DNA of 63,442 nt from Candidatus Cloacimonadota bacterium (GTDB lineage: Bacteria > Cloacimonadota > Cloacimonadia > Cloacimonadales > TCS61): assembly GCA_030445745.1 (NCBI GenBank), contig JASUTE010000008.1, positions 1-63,442 of the forward strand. Reading direction: 5' to 3'. The notes under the pieces are model-generated. The model saw only the letters and a list, made by a program, of their open reading frames with translations, searched no databases and was not told the DNA's origin. The first letter of the stretch is position 1. Each line of letters begins with the position of its first letter. This document shows, one piece after another, positions 52,704 through 62,146 of the stretch. A program made the position numbers and the translations under genes.

Positions 52704-52727
52704 AAGGCAGCCTGTTACAGCTGCCTT
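52704..52727. terminator. Two-way terminator between radical SAM and C25 genes
   Basis: The stem AAGGCAGC / GCTGCCTT (eight bp, eight-base loop) has A on one side and a weaker T-rich tract on the other, between two convergent genes. Confidence 0.75.
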
Positions 52728-52742
52728 CAAATTTATCTTTTC

Positions 52743-55700
52743 CTATTTTATCAGCATACACTTGCGCACATCTATTGTATTTCCATCCACCTGCATCTTA
52801 TAGAAGTAAACTCCCGAAGCAACTGAACGTGTCTGCTCATCTTTACCATTCCAAATCAGGATATGTTTACCTTTTTCGTATTGCTGACGGGTAAGTGTTT
52901 TTATTTTCTGTCCCTTCACGTTGTAGATATCAATTTCCACCTGTGCTGGCTGGGAAATATTAAAGGCAATATTGGTGGTAGGATTGAACGGATTGGGATA
53001 GGCTGCAAACAATTTTTGCGATGATTGCGGTAAATCTTGTGGATAATTACTTACCGTGATATTATCAACACTGTAACCTGTACGTCTATAATTTCCCCGA
53101 TAAGTTTTCCAAGGATGTTTACTGCCAAATTCCGTTTTTATATCGATAGCATAAACACCATTTGCAATGCCAGAAACCACTTCAGCATCGCCATCTTGGT
53201 CGATATCGGCAATAGAAGCAGGTAGATTGCCACTTAAATCAATTTCAACAGGTGAAAAATCAATAATCTGACCATCTGGTTTGAAAATGTAGAGATTATT
53301 TAAGCTAGTGAATTGCAGCAGTTCTACTATATTATCATTATCGATATCGGCTGCTAAAGCAGGATTAAAAGGTAAGCCAGCTATGGAAACAGGCCAACCT
53401 TCTAAGTAAGAACCATCTTGCTCGATTATAGCAATTTCTCTGTTTTGCATACTGAATGCTATCTCTTGTTGTTCATCATTGTCAAAATCGGCAGCAATAG
53501 GTGATTCCAAAATTTTTGCAGATGTTTCCAGCTCGGTTATAATTTCTCCAGTGTTAGAAATTAATTTTATTTTTTTATCCAAAGTACTTACTACTATAGT
53601 GTTATTTTGCAAAATAATAGGAGAAGTTACAACAGCTGCACCCAGAGATACAGGGAATCCAGCCATACTTTCGCCACTGCTATTCAACACATTTAAATTT
53701 CCATCTAAGCTTGCTAATATAATCTCGTAACTGCCATCGCTGTTTAAATCTGCAGCAGCCAGTTCGGTTCCTATCATAGCAGGAAATTGCACTGGAAATC
53801 CAGGAAGCATTTCACCTGCACTATTTAAAACTATTAATTTCCTGTCCATACCAAAACTAATCACTTCCAAATTGCCGTTACCATTCACATCGGCTAAAAC
53901 AGGTGTGAAGAGCTGTCCACTTTCTGCTACATATTCAAATTTAAACTCGCCATCTGGTTGGATAGCTACTATTTCGCTATTGCGGCTAGCATACACTAAT
54001 TCACTATTGCCATCATTGTCTAAATCTGCATATGCTGGGCTCTTCCAAATATTGTAATTGAAATCCCAAGGAAAACCACTTTGCATCTGGGCCTGATTGT
54101 CGAAAAGACTAACCCCGCCTAAATTATCGACTGCCAAAATATCAAGCTCATTATCACCATTGTAATCTGTTATAATAGGATTACTGTTGATAGTTGTGTT
54201 CAGATAGGCAGGCCAATTTTCTTGATAAAGCGAAACTTGAAAACTTTGTGTGTAAGTTCTATCGAAGAAACCATCTCCCACTGGTGCTATAATTCGAATA
54301 TCATAGGAATAGGCATCGTAGTTGCAATCTTGCGGAACCTGAACCATGAAAGGTTCACTTTCACTTAGTTGACCACTCGAGATATTACCATAGAATACCG
54401 AATCTTCTACAACATTTACTGCATCATCTTCAAAACTGATTTTAGCATAAACGTTTTCTGCTTCAGCCCAATTAGGAAGATTCTCTATTGAAATTTCCAT
54501 TTCAATTGTCTCTCCCGGATTCACTGTGCCATCGCCATCACCATTGATATCATTATAGCTTATTGCTGCTGGCTGTAAAAATGGGAAAGTACCATTGTAC
54601 TCTTTAACTTCTATGGAGGGGTCACCAAACAAAACCAGTTCATAAGCTACCCAGCGCATCACACTACTGCTTTGAATTTGATTTATCAACTCCATCTTCG
54701 AATAGTCGTTTGCTTTCCCCAATTGGCGGATATCATAATCGAACACAGCTTGGAAGAATTCAATATCAAAATACTCGGATGCTCCCCAAACATTACCGGG
54801 AGAATACCAGCCGTAGCGTGTATTTCCTACAAAAGCATAAAAGCCGCCGGATGCTATCACCATATTTTCAGCCACACTCTCGCCGCTACCACTGGTTGCC
54901 GTATCGAAAGCTGCTGGATAGCAACCTTGGCTGTAGACAAAACCATATTCCGTGTTGTAATATTGCTGAGCATTACCGGGCGATTGACCAAATACAACCG
55001 TCTCATTGGAATGACCCATATGGTTGATAATTCCTACTCCAGAATTAATTAAATCTTTAATTGCAGCAGCACTATAAGTTCCATCTCTCTCGTAAAGTTT
55101 ACCTATAAGATAACCATCTTCATCTATGCTGCAATCAGCCAATACTTGGTCTTTGTAATCACCACCCCAGGTAGGATAATCGTCCAAATTTTCGCCAAAC
55201 ATATAGGCGATATCGTTGCTCACCATCGGGGTATCTACATAGTTATAATTTTTGTTAAAAAAGTTAGTAAACTCTTCCTCTGTTTCAGCTGGGATACGCC
55301 CCACTGCAACTTCCGAGAAAAAATCTACGTTGTCGTTCGGCTCTCCGTAAATGCCATCACCATCGGCATCCCAATCGCCATCCAAACAACCATAATACAT
55401 ATCGGTAGGAATACTGTAATCTACTGTTCCACCTACCTGGCCATAACAGCCACGAATAGGAACTATCTCGTCATCACCGCCCAAAAATACATATTCCAGA
55501 GGATAGGAAGTGGAGCTATAGGTCTCGTAAGCATCTATAATAAAATTTCTTATCTGAGTTTGGGGGTCAATACCAGAATAATTGCTATAAATATCTTCTA
55601 CCAAAAATAACCCTGTATGAACTCCCTGATCTTCTTTCCAATTTATAAAATCGGTAAAATATGCTTCTCTTTGACTATCAGTTATCACTATCATGGAATA

Positions 55701-56333
55701 CGGATCATCGAGTGTGGGAAGGTTTTTACTCCTTATAGCTTCGTTTTTGTAGGAATAGATAGCTGCAGTGTTATAAAAATCAAAATTATCTAACGCTTCT
55801 CTGTTTTCATCTACTTTCTTAGCTTGTTCAGTTGCCAGCTTCTGGTTAAAGGAAGAATTCCAGTGTAGCTGCAAATTGCGACTATAGGTGATCTCCTGCT
55901 TCACTGGATTGTATCTGTAAGGAAAAATATTAATTATGGCAAAATCATAGCCACGATAGCGCTGTGTGTTTTTAATTTCAAAATCATTTTCTGGAAAAAC
56001 CTGATCTAATTCATACACATTGGTGGCAGAAGTTTTGCTAATTCCTGGTTTGCTAATTGGCTGCATCTGCGGAGCTGGTTTAACATATTCAGTTATTGTT
56101 TGTGTTTGTTTAGAAGCGATAATTTCTACTTCCTGCAATTTATGTCCCATTGGTAAAAGTATTTTCACCGGAATATAAGCCAACTGTGGCTTCCCAGATT
56201 CCAATATAACTGGCAAATCGTTAGTAAATCTGCCATCTTCAAGTTGTGGTTCTGGTATAGTAAAGGAAATAGTTTCTGCCATTAGCATAAAAGAAGATAC
56301 CAATAACAGTAAAATTATATAATTTCTTTTCAT
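52743..56333 (-). CDS. Secreted gingipain-like C25 cysteine peptidase with FG-GAP repeats and sorting tail
   Basis: A 1,196-residue exported protease. A signal peptide (about 1-19) is followed by a propeptide to ~205 and the C25 catalytic domain (~210-580). The catalytic His lies in NHMGHSN (about residue 437) and the catalytic Cys in YSQGCYPAAFD (about 469). After an Ig-like domain come FG-GAP-type repeats (DLDNDGNSELVYAS, DLNSDGSYEIILA), and the last ~85 residues form the FlgD-like sorting domain (YPNPFNPTTNIAFNI, SGVYFYKM). Homologs process surface proteins and peptides for uptake. ATG follows GGGGGAAAG. It is transcribed alone; the upstream gap to tRNA-Pro is about 160 bases. Confidence 0.93.
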   Translation of the reverse strand: MKRNYIILLLLVSSFMLMAETISFTIPEPQLEDGRFTNDLPVILESGKPQLAYIPVKILLPMGHKLQEVEIIASKQTQTITEYVKPAPQMQPISKPGISKTSATNVYELDQVFPENDFEIKNTQRYRGYDFAIINIFPYRYNPVKQEITYSRNLQLHWNSSFNQKLATEQAKKVDENREALDNFDFYNTAAIYSYKNEAIRSKNLPTLDDPYSMIVITDSQREAYFTDFINWKEDQGVHTGLFLVEDIYSNYSGIDPQTQIRNFIIDAYETYSSTSYPLEYVFLGGDDEIVPIRGCYGQVGGTVDYSIPTDMYYGCLDGDWDADGDGIYGEPNDNVDFFSEVAVGRIPAETEEEFTNFFNKNYNYVDTPMVSNDIAYMFGENLDDYPTWGGDYKDQVLADCSIDEDGYLIGKLYERDGTYSAAAIKDLINSGVGIINHMGHSNETVVFGQSPGNAQQYYNTEYGFVYSQGCYPAAFDTATSGSGESVAENMVIASGGFYAFVGNTRYGWYSPGNVWGASEYFDIEFFQAVFDYDIRQLGKANDYSKMELINQIQSSSVMRWVAYELVLFGDPSIEVKEYNGTFPFLQPAAISYNDINGDGDGTVNPGETIEMEISIENLPNWAEAENVYAKISFEDDAVNVVEDSVFYGNISSGQLSESEPFMVQVPQDCNYDAYSYDIRIIAPVGDGFFDRTYTQSFQVSLYQENWPAYLNTTINSNPIITDYNGDNELDILAVDNLGGVSLFDNQAQMQSGFPWDFNYNIWKSPAYADLDNDGNSELVYASRNSEIVAIQPDGEFKFEYVAESGQLFTPVLADVNGNGNLEVISFGMDRKLIVLNSAGEMLPGFPVQFPAMIGTELAAADLNSDGSYEIILASLDGNLNVLNSSGESMAGFPVSLGAAVVTSPIILQNNTIVVSTLDKKIKLISNTGEIITELETSAKILESPIAADFDNDEQQEIAFSMQNREIAIIEQDGSYLEGWPVSIAGLPFNPALAADIDNDNIVELLQFTSLNNLYIFKPDGQIIDFSPVEIDLSGNLPASIADIDQDGDAEVVSGIANGVYAIDIKTEFGSKHPWKTYRGNYRRTGYSVDNITVSNYPQDLPQSSQKLFAAYPNPFNPTTNIAFNISQPAQVEIDIYNVKGQKIKTLTRQQYEKGKHILIWNGKDEQTRSVASGVYFYKMQVDGNTIDVRKCMLIK

Positions 56334-56494
56334 CTTTCCCCCAAAATAAGTTAATTTTATCTAAAAAAATATAATCGAAGCATTAGTCAAGAATTTAATC
56401 GCTTTCCTAATAATAGCAATGTTTTTCCAGAGGGAGCTTAACTTGCGAAAGCTTTTGTTGACAAGTTAAAATAGGTATAAATTTTGGAACAGAT

Positions 56495-56572
56495 CGGGAT
56501 GTAGCGCAGTTCGGTTAGCGCGCTTCGTTCGGGACGAAGAAGTCGGAGGTTCGAATCCTCTCATCCCGACCA
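56495..56572 (+). tRNA. tRNA-Pro(CGG)
   Basis: Complete cloverleaf with encoded CCA. The acceptor arm is CGGGATG / CATCCCG with discriminator A, the D arm GCGCAGTTCGGTTAGCGC, the anticodon stem-loop CTTCG-TTCGGGA-CGAAG with anticodon CGG, and the T arm GGAGGTTCGAATCCTCT. Confidence 0.95.
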
Positions 56573-56798
56573 ATTTTTCTTTACACAAAAAAATATTTAC
56601 AGCTCTCTTATTTTTTTCGCTAAACGCCACATTGCGCATTATTATGAAAATTATTATTCCCAGTGTGATATAAGCAAAAAAAATTATACAAATAAGTAAA
56701 AACAACAGATGCTGCCTTTCAGTGTAAACCCAATCTTTTTAAGCTACCAATTTTAGTTGACAAAATTTAGATATTAAAACTTATTGTAAAGAAATTTA
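56573..56798. other. Gap between tRNA-Pro and the FMN riboswitch
   Basis: No gene. It should contain the promoter of the riboflavin operon; the AT-rich stretch 56,755-56,795 (GTTGACAAAATTTAGATA...) has TTGACA at 56,757-56,762 and a T/A-rich tract about 17 bases later, which would fit. Confidence 0.4.
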
Positions 56799-56912
56799 AG
56801 TCTTCGGGGCTGGGTGCAATTCCCGATCGGCGGTGAAAGCCCGCGAGTCTGTTAGCAGACTGAGCCAGTGGAAATCTGGAGCCGACAGTTAAAGTCTGGA
56901 TGGGAGAAGACA
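56799..56912 (+). promoter_or_regulatory. FMN riboswitch (RFN element)
   Basis: The conserved FMN-sensing aptamer is readable: GTCTTCGGGGC at the start, GGGTGCAATTCCCGATCGGC, GGTGAAAGCCCGCGA, the variable hairpin GTCTGTTAGCAGAC, then GAGCCAGTGGAAATCTGG, GCCGACAGTTAAAGTC, TGGATGGGAGAAGAC. The first and last segments (GTCTTC / GAAGAC) form the closing helix. It precedes ribD, and a terminator hairpin follows 26 bases later, so FMN binding should stop transcription of the riboflavin operon. Confidence 0.96.
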
Positions 56913-56937
56913 ACAGGAATTTGGATTTTTTCATACT

Positions 56938-56962
56938 AAGCCCCGAAGTAGGGGCTTTTTTT
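56938..56962 (+). terminator. Riboswitch-controlled terminator touching the ribD start
   Basis: The stem AAGCCCC / GGGGCTT with the loop GAAGTA is followed by T58-T62, directly before ATG 56,963. The 3' arm TAGGGG also contains the only purine-rich stretch that could serve as ribosome site, so the hairpin may block translation too. Confidence 0.85.
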
Positions 56963-58060
56963 ATGGAAAAATTTATGCAGATAGCACTTCAGTTGGCGGC
57001 AAAATACAAGGGCCAGACCAGCCCTAATCCGGCTGTAGGTGCAGTTGTGGTTAAAAACAACCAGATAGTTGCGCAAACTGCTCACCAAAAAGCTGGGGAA
57101 ATGCATGCAGAAGCACTTGCATTGCAAAAAGCTGGAGAAAAAGCTGCTGGTGCAGATTTATATGTAACTTTGGAACCTTGTTGCCACTATGGAAAAACAC
57201 CTCCCTGTACAAAAGCGATTATTGCTGCAGGAATAAAACGTGTTTTTGTGGCAATGCCAGATCCTAACCCCTTGGTAAACGGAAAAGGAATAGCTGAACT
57301 TCGCCAACACAACATAGAAGTAAAAGTAGGTTTAGCAAAAGCTGCAGCGGAAAAGCTGAATGAAGACTTTTGCTTTTTCCAAATACAAAAACGCCCCTTT
57401 GTTACCATGAAAGCAGCAATTTCCTTAGATGGTAAAATCGCCACATTTACACACGATTCCAAATGGATTAGCAACCAGCAATCACGTGAGTATGTCCACC
57501 AGCTTCGCAAACAGAATGATGCAATTTTGCTTGGGAAAAACACCTTTTTACAAGATAATCCCCGTTTAAACGTGCGTTATGTCCCTACTCGAAAACAGCC
57601 ACATAAGATCTTGCTCTGTCCCAATCCTCAAAAATATATTCCCAAAATATTGGTTTCCAATCTTTATTCTACACTCCAGAACAACAAAATTTTTATTGTG
57701 CACGATAAAAAGCATAGCAGTAAACTGAGTAAATATGATAAAATTGAATTTGTCCCAGTTTCCTACCAGAATGGTAGATTAAATTTGCCAGAAGCCTTGC
57801 AGAAAATTAGCCATATTAGTTCAATACAGAGCATTTTGTTAGAAGGTGGCAGCCAAGTTTACACCAGCTTTTATCAAGCAGGACTTATAGAAAAGCTGCA
57901 GCTTTTTATTGCTCCCTTTTTTATAGGAAATCGTGGTGTCCCGTTGTTTACCGATCTTACTTACCCTTCCATTTCACAAATTCCCAAATTAATAGATACC
58001 CAGATAACCAAGATAGATTCGGACGTACTCTTTAGCGGCTATTTCAAAGGAGGACGATGA
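56963..58060 (+). CDS. ribD: Riboflavin biosynthesis deaminase/reductase RibD
   Basis: A 365-residue bifunctional enzyme of the riboflavin pathway: N-terminal pyrimidine deaminase and C-terminal reductase. The zinc site is MHAEALAL and LEPCCHYGKTPPC (about residues 50-80). The reductase begins at about 145 (FVTMKAAISLDGKIA) and includes LLEGGSQVYTSF. ATG 56,963 is preferred because it directly starts MEKFMQIALQLAAKYKGQT; an upstream start at 56,900 would place coding sequence inside the riboswitch. The stop overlaps the ribE start region (ATGATG). Confidence 0.95.
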   Translation: MEKFMQIALQLAAKYKGQTSPNPAVGAVVVKNNQIVAQTAHQKAGEMHAEALALQKAGEKAAGADLYVTLEPCCHYGKTPPCTKAIIAAGIKRVFVAMPDPNPLVNGKGIAELRQHNIEVKVGLAKAAAEKLNEDFCFFQIQKRPFVTMKAAISLDGKIATFTHDSKWISNQQSREYVHQLRKQNDAILLGKNTFLQDNPRLNVRYVPTRKQPHKILLCPNPQKYIPKILVSNLYSTLQNNKIFIVHDKKHSSKLSKYDKIEFVPVSYQNGRLNLPEALQKISHISSIQSILLEGGSQVYTSFYQAGLIEKLQLFIAPFFIGNRGVPLFTDLTYPSISQIPKLIDTQITKIDSDVLFSGYFKGGR

Positions 58061-58686
58061 TGTTCACGGGTATTGTTGAAGAAATTGGTTCAATTGAAAA
58101 AGTAATTCATAGTGATGAAGAATATATCCTGGAAATTGCAGCCATTAAAGTACTGGAAGATATAAACATTGGTGATAGTATCGCTGTGAATGGAGTTTGC
58201 CTTACAGTAACCAGCTTTAATGAACACATATTTCGAGTGCAAACAGCACCGATAACATTACAAAAATCCAGTTTGGAAGCTGCAGCAGTAGGCCTGAAGG
58301 TAAATCTGGAACGTGCTTTAGAACTGCAAGCCAGATTGGGTGGTCATTTGGTAAGTGGACATGTGAACACAACCGCAACCATAGACTACATTCAAAAAAT
58401 GAAGAATGCTTTTATTATGCAGTTATCAGTATCGGAAACAAAATACTTAGTAGCTGAAGGTTCTATTTGTATTGATGGCATTAGTCTTACTGTAGCAGAT
58501 GTACAAAACCATAGTTTCACGGTATCGATTATTCCCCACACATGGCAAAATACAAATCTGCAGTTCAAAAAAACAGGCGATGTGGTTAATTTAGAATTCG
58601 ATATAATTGCCAAATATACCGAGAAACTTTTACAGAAAAATAAGAGAAAAATTGATGAAGATTTTTTAAGAAATAATGGATTTTAA
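58060..58686 (+). CDS. ribE: Riboflavin synthase, alpha chain
   Basis: A 208-residue trimeric enzyme that dismutates 6,7-dimethyl-8-ribityllumazine to riboflavin. It has the canonical start MFTGIVEEIG and two barrel repeats with IGDSIAVNGVCLTV and GSICIDGISLTV, plus GGHLVSGHVN. I take the second of two adjacent ATG codons (58,060), six bases behind GGAGG, because the family starts MFTG. The last codons overlap no gene; ribBA follows in 13 bases. Confidence 0.95.
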   Translation: MFTGIVEEIGSIEKVIHSDEEYILEIAAIKVLEDINIGDSIAVNGVCLTVTSFNEHIFRVQTAPITLQKSSLEAAAVGLKVNLERALELQARLGGHLVSGHVNTTATIDYIQKMKNAFIMQLSVSETKYLVAEGSICIDGISLTVADVQNHSFTVSIIPHTWQNTNLQFKKTGDVVNLEFDIIAKYTEKLLQKNKRKIDEDFLRNNGF

Positions 58687-58699
58687 AAAGGAGAATTCA

Positions 58700-59893
58700 A
58701 TGAACGAGATCCCGCAATTAATCTCGGAACTGAAAAATGGTAAAATGGTGATAGTAGTGGATGACGAAGACAGGGAAAACGAGGGTGATCTGCTGATGTT
58801 AGCTGAAAAAATAACGCCGCAAGATGTAAATTTTATGCTGCAGGAAGCACGAGGTTTGCTATGTACACCTATATCTGCTGAAATTGCCCAAAAATTGCAA
58901 CTGCAACCTATGGTAGCCCAGAATACCGATATCCATTGTACTGCTTTCACCGTATCTGTAGATCATGTTTGCACAACTACTGGTATTTCAGCTAAAGATA
59001 GAGCAAATACAATCAAATTTTTAGCAACTCCTAATTCCCAGCCAAAAGATTTTAGAAGACCAGGACATATTTTCCCATTAATAGCTAAACCAGGTGGATT
59101 GCAGCAACGAGAAGGGCATACTGAAGCTGCTATAGAGCTAACCAAGCTATGCCAAGCCCAGCCAGTTGCTGCCATCTGTGAAATTATGCAAGCTAATGGC
59201 GAGATGGCACGCCTGCCACAGCTCCAGGCATTCGCTCAAAAACATAATCTGAAGATATCTTCAATAGCAAAATTAAAAAAATATTTGGAAAACAGAGAAG
59301 TAGAACCTGAATTATCGATTAAACTTCCTACTAAATATGGCGAATTTCAGCTCTATGCATTTTTGGAAGCTGAAGCCCGAGAACCGCATTTGGCGCTGGT
59401 AAAAGGAAACGTGGAAACAGCCAGTCAACCGGTGCTTACCCGCATACATTCCGAATGCCTAACAGGTGATCTGTTAAATTCACTTAAATGCGACTGTGGC
59501 GACCAGTTACAACAAGCTTTTAAGCAAATTTCCCAAGTAGAAACAGGCATAATTTTATATATGCGCCAGGAAGGCCGCGGTATTGGCCTTTTGAATAAAC
59601 TGAGAGCTTATCAGCTACAGGAACAGGGCTTAGATACAGTAGATGCGAATTTGGAACTTGGGTTTCCCACCGAGATGAGAAATTTTGAATTTGCTGCTAA
59701 AATTTTAAAATATTTACAAGTTAATAAAGTGGAATTAATGACAAATAATCCTTTTAAAATAGAGGAATTGGAAAAATATGGAATAGAAGTAACGCAACGT
59801 ATAGCTGTGGAAATAGAACCAAATGCTTACAATTTTAATTATTTAAAAACCAAAAAGGAAAAGATGGGACATCTTTTAGGAGGGAAAAAATGA
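58700..59893 (+). CDS. ribBA: Bifunctional DHBP synthase/GTP cyclohydrolase II
   Basis: A 397-residue fusion that makes both precursors of riboflavin. The RibB half (about 1-200) has the acidic motif [13 protein letters not shown] and [17 protein letters not shown]. The RibA half (about 205-397) has the zinc motif [18 protein letters not shown] and the [15 protein letters not shown] motif. ATG 58,700 follows AAAGGAGAATTCA; the upstream ATG at 58,676 lies in the ribE tail. ribH starts within its last four bases. Confidence 0.95.
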   Translation: MNEIPQLISELKNGKMVIVVDDEDRENEGDLLMLAEKITPQDVNFMLQEARGLLCTPISAEIAQKLQLQPMVAQNTDIHCTAFTVSVDHVCTTTGISAKDRANTIKFLATPNSQPKDFRRPGHIFPLIAKPGGLQQREGHTEAAIELTKLCQAQPVAAICEIMQANGEMARLPQLQAFAQKHNLKISSIAKLKKYLENREVEPELSIKLPTKYGEFQLYAFLEAEAREPHLALVKGNVETASQPVLTRIHSECLTGDLLNSLKCDCGDQLQQAFKQISQVETGIILYMRQEGRGIGLLNKLRAYQLQEQGLDTVDANLELGFPTEMRNFEFAAKILKYLQVNKVELMTNNPFKIEELEKYGIEVTQRIAVEIEPNAYNFNYLKTKKEKMGHLLGGKK

Positions 59894-60348
59894 CTTATGA
59901 AGGAAAATTAATAGGGAAGGGATTAAAAATTGCTATCGTAGTTTCCCGTTTCAACGAATTTATCGGGAAAAAACTTTTGGAAGGCAGTTTAGATGCACTC
60001 CAGCGCCATGAAGTCAACGAAGATGATATCGACATTATCTGGGTACCTGGTGCTTTTGAGATACCCCTAGCGGCCCAAAGAGCTGCGTCAGCTTCCAAAT
60101 ATGATGCAATAATCTGTTTAGGAGCTATAATACGCGGTTCTACGCCCCACTTCGATTACATAAGCACTGAAGCGACAAAAGGAGTAGCCAAAGTCTCGTT
60201 AGATAGTCAGCAACCGGTTATCTTTGGTATCTTAACAACAAATACTTTAGAACAGGCGATCGAGCGGGCAGGTACCAAGAATGGCAACAAAGGCTGGGAC
60301 GCAGCAATATCGGCTCTGGAGATGGCTAATTTACTGAAACAAATTTAA
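59890..60348 (+). CDS. ribH: Lumazine synthase (6,7-dimethyl-8-ribityllumazine synthase)
   Basis: A 152-residue enzyme that condenses DHBP and the pyrimidine precursor; it normally forms 60-mer or pentamer shells. Motifs are [40 protein letters not shown] and [12 protein letters not shown]. Length is standard. The ATGA overlap with ribBA shows translational coupling. It is the last gene of the FMN-controlled operon; a separate transcript for the secreted endonuclease probably starts after it. Confidence 0.97.
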   Translation: MTYEGKLIGKGLKIAIVVSRFNEFIGKKLLEGSLDALQRHEVNEDDIDIIWVPGAFEIPLAAQRAASASKYDAIICLGAIIRGSTPHFDYISTEATKGVAKVSLDSQQPVIFGILTTNTLEQAIERAGTKNGNKGWDAAISALEMANLLKQI

Positions 60349-60402
60349 TAATCGGTTGACATTTAAAGGCCAAAATTCTGTTTTTCTTTAGATGGAGAGA
60401 TT

Positions 60403-61461
60403 ATGAGAAAATTTATATTTATAGCTGTTCTGTTAAGCAGTTTGGCTTTATTTGCTCAAATTCCCGAAGGTTATTACGATGATGCTGAAGGGCTGAGTGG
60501 TATAGTTTTGAAACTAACCCTTCATAACATTATAAAAGATCATCAAGAATATTCCTATAATGATTTACGCGATTTTATTTTGAAAGATACGGATGAAGAT
60601 CCGCAGAATTCCAATAACGTTATTTTGCTTTATACCTGCCGTTCAGTGCCTAAATCAACTTTTGGAGGTGGCGCTGACGACTGGAATCGAGAGCATGTGT
60701 GGGCAAAATCTCACGGTGATTTTGGTACGACTGCACCTTGTGGTACCGATGCTCACCATATACGGCCTACCGATGTTTCAGTGAATTCTACCAGAGGTAA
60801 CAAAGATTTCGATGAAGGCGGTTCGGTTGTATACGACAATGGCGATCTTTCTGGCTGGACAGATTGCGATTCTTTTGAACCAGTAGACCAGGTGAAGGGC
60901 GATGTAGCCAGAATGATAATGTATATGACGGTTCGCTATGAAGGAGATAATGGTGAACCAGATTTGGAAATGGTGGACTATGTTAATTCTTCACCAAACG
61001 GCGAGCCCTATCATGGGAAAGCTTCAACTTTATTGGCATGGCACAACCAGGATCCAGTAGATAGTTGGGAAATCACAAGAAACAACAAAGTTTATTCCTA
61101 TCAACAAAACCGTAATCCGTTTATAGACCACCCTGAGTATGCTGCTTTAATCTGGCCAGAACTAGCTAATGACAACTTGCCGCAGATAGCGCTGAGCTTA
61201 ACTTGCTACCCTAATCCATTTAATCCCGAAACGACCATCAGCTTTAGTTTGGCTGAAACTGAAAATGTGAAGCTAGAAATATACAACACCAAGGGACAGC
61301 TGGTAAGAACATTAGCTAACCAAGTACTTCCCAAGGGAGAACACAGCTATGTTTGGCACGGTAAAGATGGCAAAAACAACAGCGTTGCCAGCGGTATTTA
61401 CCTCTATAGGCTTACCACTGCCAATCACATGCAAATTCGTAAAATGATGTTACTGAAATAA
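60403..61461 (+). CDS. Secreted endonuclease I with type IX-like sorting tail
   Basis: A 352-residue exported nuclease. The signal peptide covers about residues 1-18. The endonuclease I (EndA/NucM) domain lies at ~25-255 with the active-site segment DDWNREHVWAKSHGDFG and DAHHIRPTDVSVNSTRGN, which binds the metal ion. The last ~85 residues repeat the FlgD-like sorting domain (YPNPFNPETTISFSL, then ASGIYLYRL and a final MLLK). The enzyme likely degrades extracellular DNA for nutrients. ATG is preceded by TGGAGAGATT. Confidence 0.92.
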   Translation: MRKFIFIAVLLSSLALFAQIPEGYYDDAEGLSGIVLKLTLHNIIKDHQEYSYNDLRDFILKDTDEDPQNSNNVILLYTCRSVPKSTFGGGADDWNREHVWAKSHGDFGTTAPCGTDAHHIRPTDVSVNSTRGNKDFDEGGSVVYDNGDLSGWTDCDSFEPVDQVKGDVARMIMYMTVRYEGDNGEPDLEMVDYVNSSPNGEPYHGKASTLLAWHNQDPVDSWEITRNNKVYSYQQNRNPFIDHPEYAALIWPELANDNLPQIALSLTCYPNPFNPETTISFSLAETENVKLEIYNTKGQLVRTLANQVLPKGEHSYVWHGKDGKNNSVASGIYLYRLTTANHMQIRKMMLLK

Positions 61462-61479
61462 AACGTTCCCAAAGACATA

Positions 61480-61512
61480 AAAAAATGCGGTCATTTTCGA
61501 CCGCATTTTTTT
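61480..61512. terminator. Two-way terminator between endonuclease and MBL genes
   Basis: The stem AATGCGGTC / GACCGCATT, loop ATTTTC, has A-runs on one side and T-runs on the other, so it works for both convergent genes. Confidence 0.9.
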
Positions 61513-62146
61513 ATACTTTACTCATTAAACCCACAATTGGATTTTCCATTTTTTCTTCGCCAATAGTAGTAGCTGGGCCATGGCCGGGATAGACTTTTGT
61601 ACTATCGGGAAGCAGCCACAATTTCTTCTTTATGGAATTCACTAAAGCCTGATAATTTCCTCCGAGCAAGTCTGTTCTACCAATTCCACGATTAAAAAGT
61701 GTATCTCCGCTGAATAAGACATTTTCGGAATATAAGCATATTCCACCCTGGGTGTGACCGGGGGTGTGTAAAACTTGAATTTCCGTTTTTCCTAACTGGA
61801 GCACATCACCATCTTGCAAAAGAATATCTGCTGGTTTGTTTTGGATTTTCAAATCCATATAGGCGCTAAAATTCAAATTTGGATCTGTGAGCAAATTACT
61901 ATCTTTTTCATGAATGCAAACTTGGGTTTCTTTGTTTAATTTGGCAAAAAAATCCACACCAGCAATATGATCACCGTGTCCATGGGTTAAAACAATAAAT
62001 TTTAGAGTCAAACTTGCCAGATCTGGCACAATCTCTTCAGAAGGAGCTGCTGGATCTATGAGCATAGCCTGGCCGCTTTCTTCTTCCCAAACTAAATAAG
62101 TATTCGTACCAAAAGATGGTAGCAGATTAAATGTTTTAATTTTCAT
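61511..62146 (-). CDS. Metallo-beta-lactamase-fold hydrolase (glyoxalase II-like)
   Basis: A 211-residue hydrolase with the two-metal MBL motif THGHGDH (residues 54-60), HTPGHTQGG, and FSGDTLFNRGIGRTDL. It is similar to the short glyoxalase-II-like hydrolases that act on thioesters or related compounds; the substrate is unknown. ATG 62,146 overlaps the stop of the PP-loop gene by four bases, so the two are coupled. The gene ends in a two-way terminator. Confidence 0.88.
   Translation of the reverse strand: MKIKTFNLLPSFGTNTYLVWEEESGQAMLIDPAAPSEEIVPDLASLTLKFIVLTHGHGDHIAGVDFFAKLNKETQVCIHEKDSNLLTDPNLNFSAYMDLKIQNKPADILLQDGDVLQLGKTEIQVLHTPGHTQGGICLYSENVLFSGDTLFNRGIGRTDLLGGNYQALVNSIKKKLWLLPDSTKVYPGHGPATTIGEEKMENPIVGLMSKV

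Noticed and set aside
56466-56705. 79-codon minus-strand frame over tRNA-Pro with a GMRGFEPPTSS-type sequence.
   Set aside because: This is the well-known false protein read from the antisense of a tRNA gene. A similar short frame over tRNA-Ala (42,776-42,967) was rejected for the same reason.
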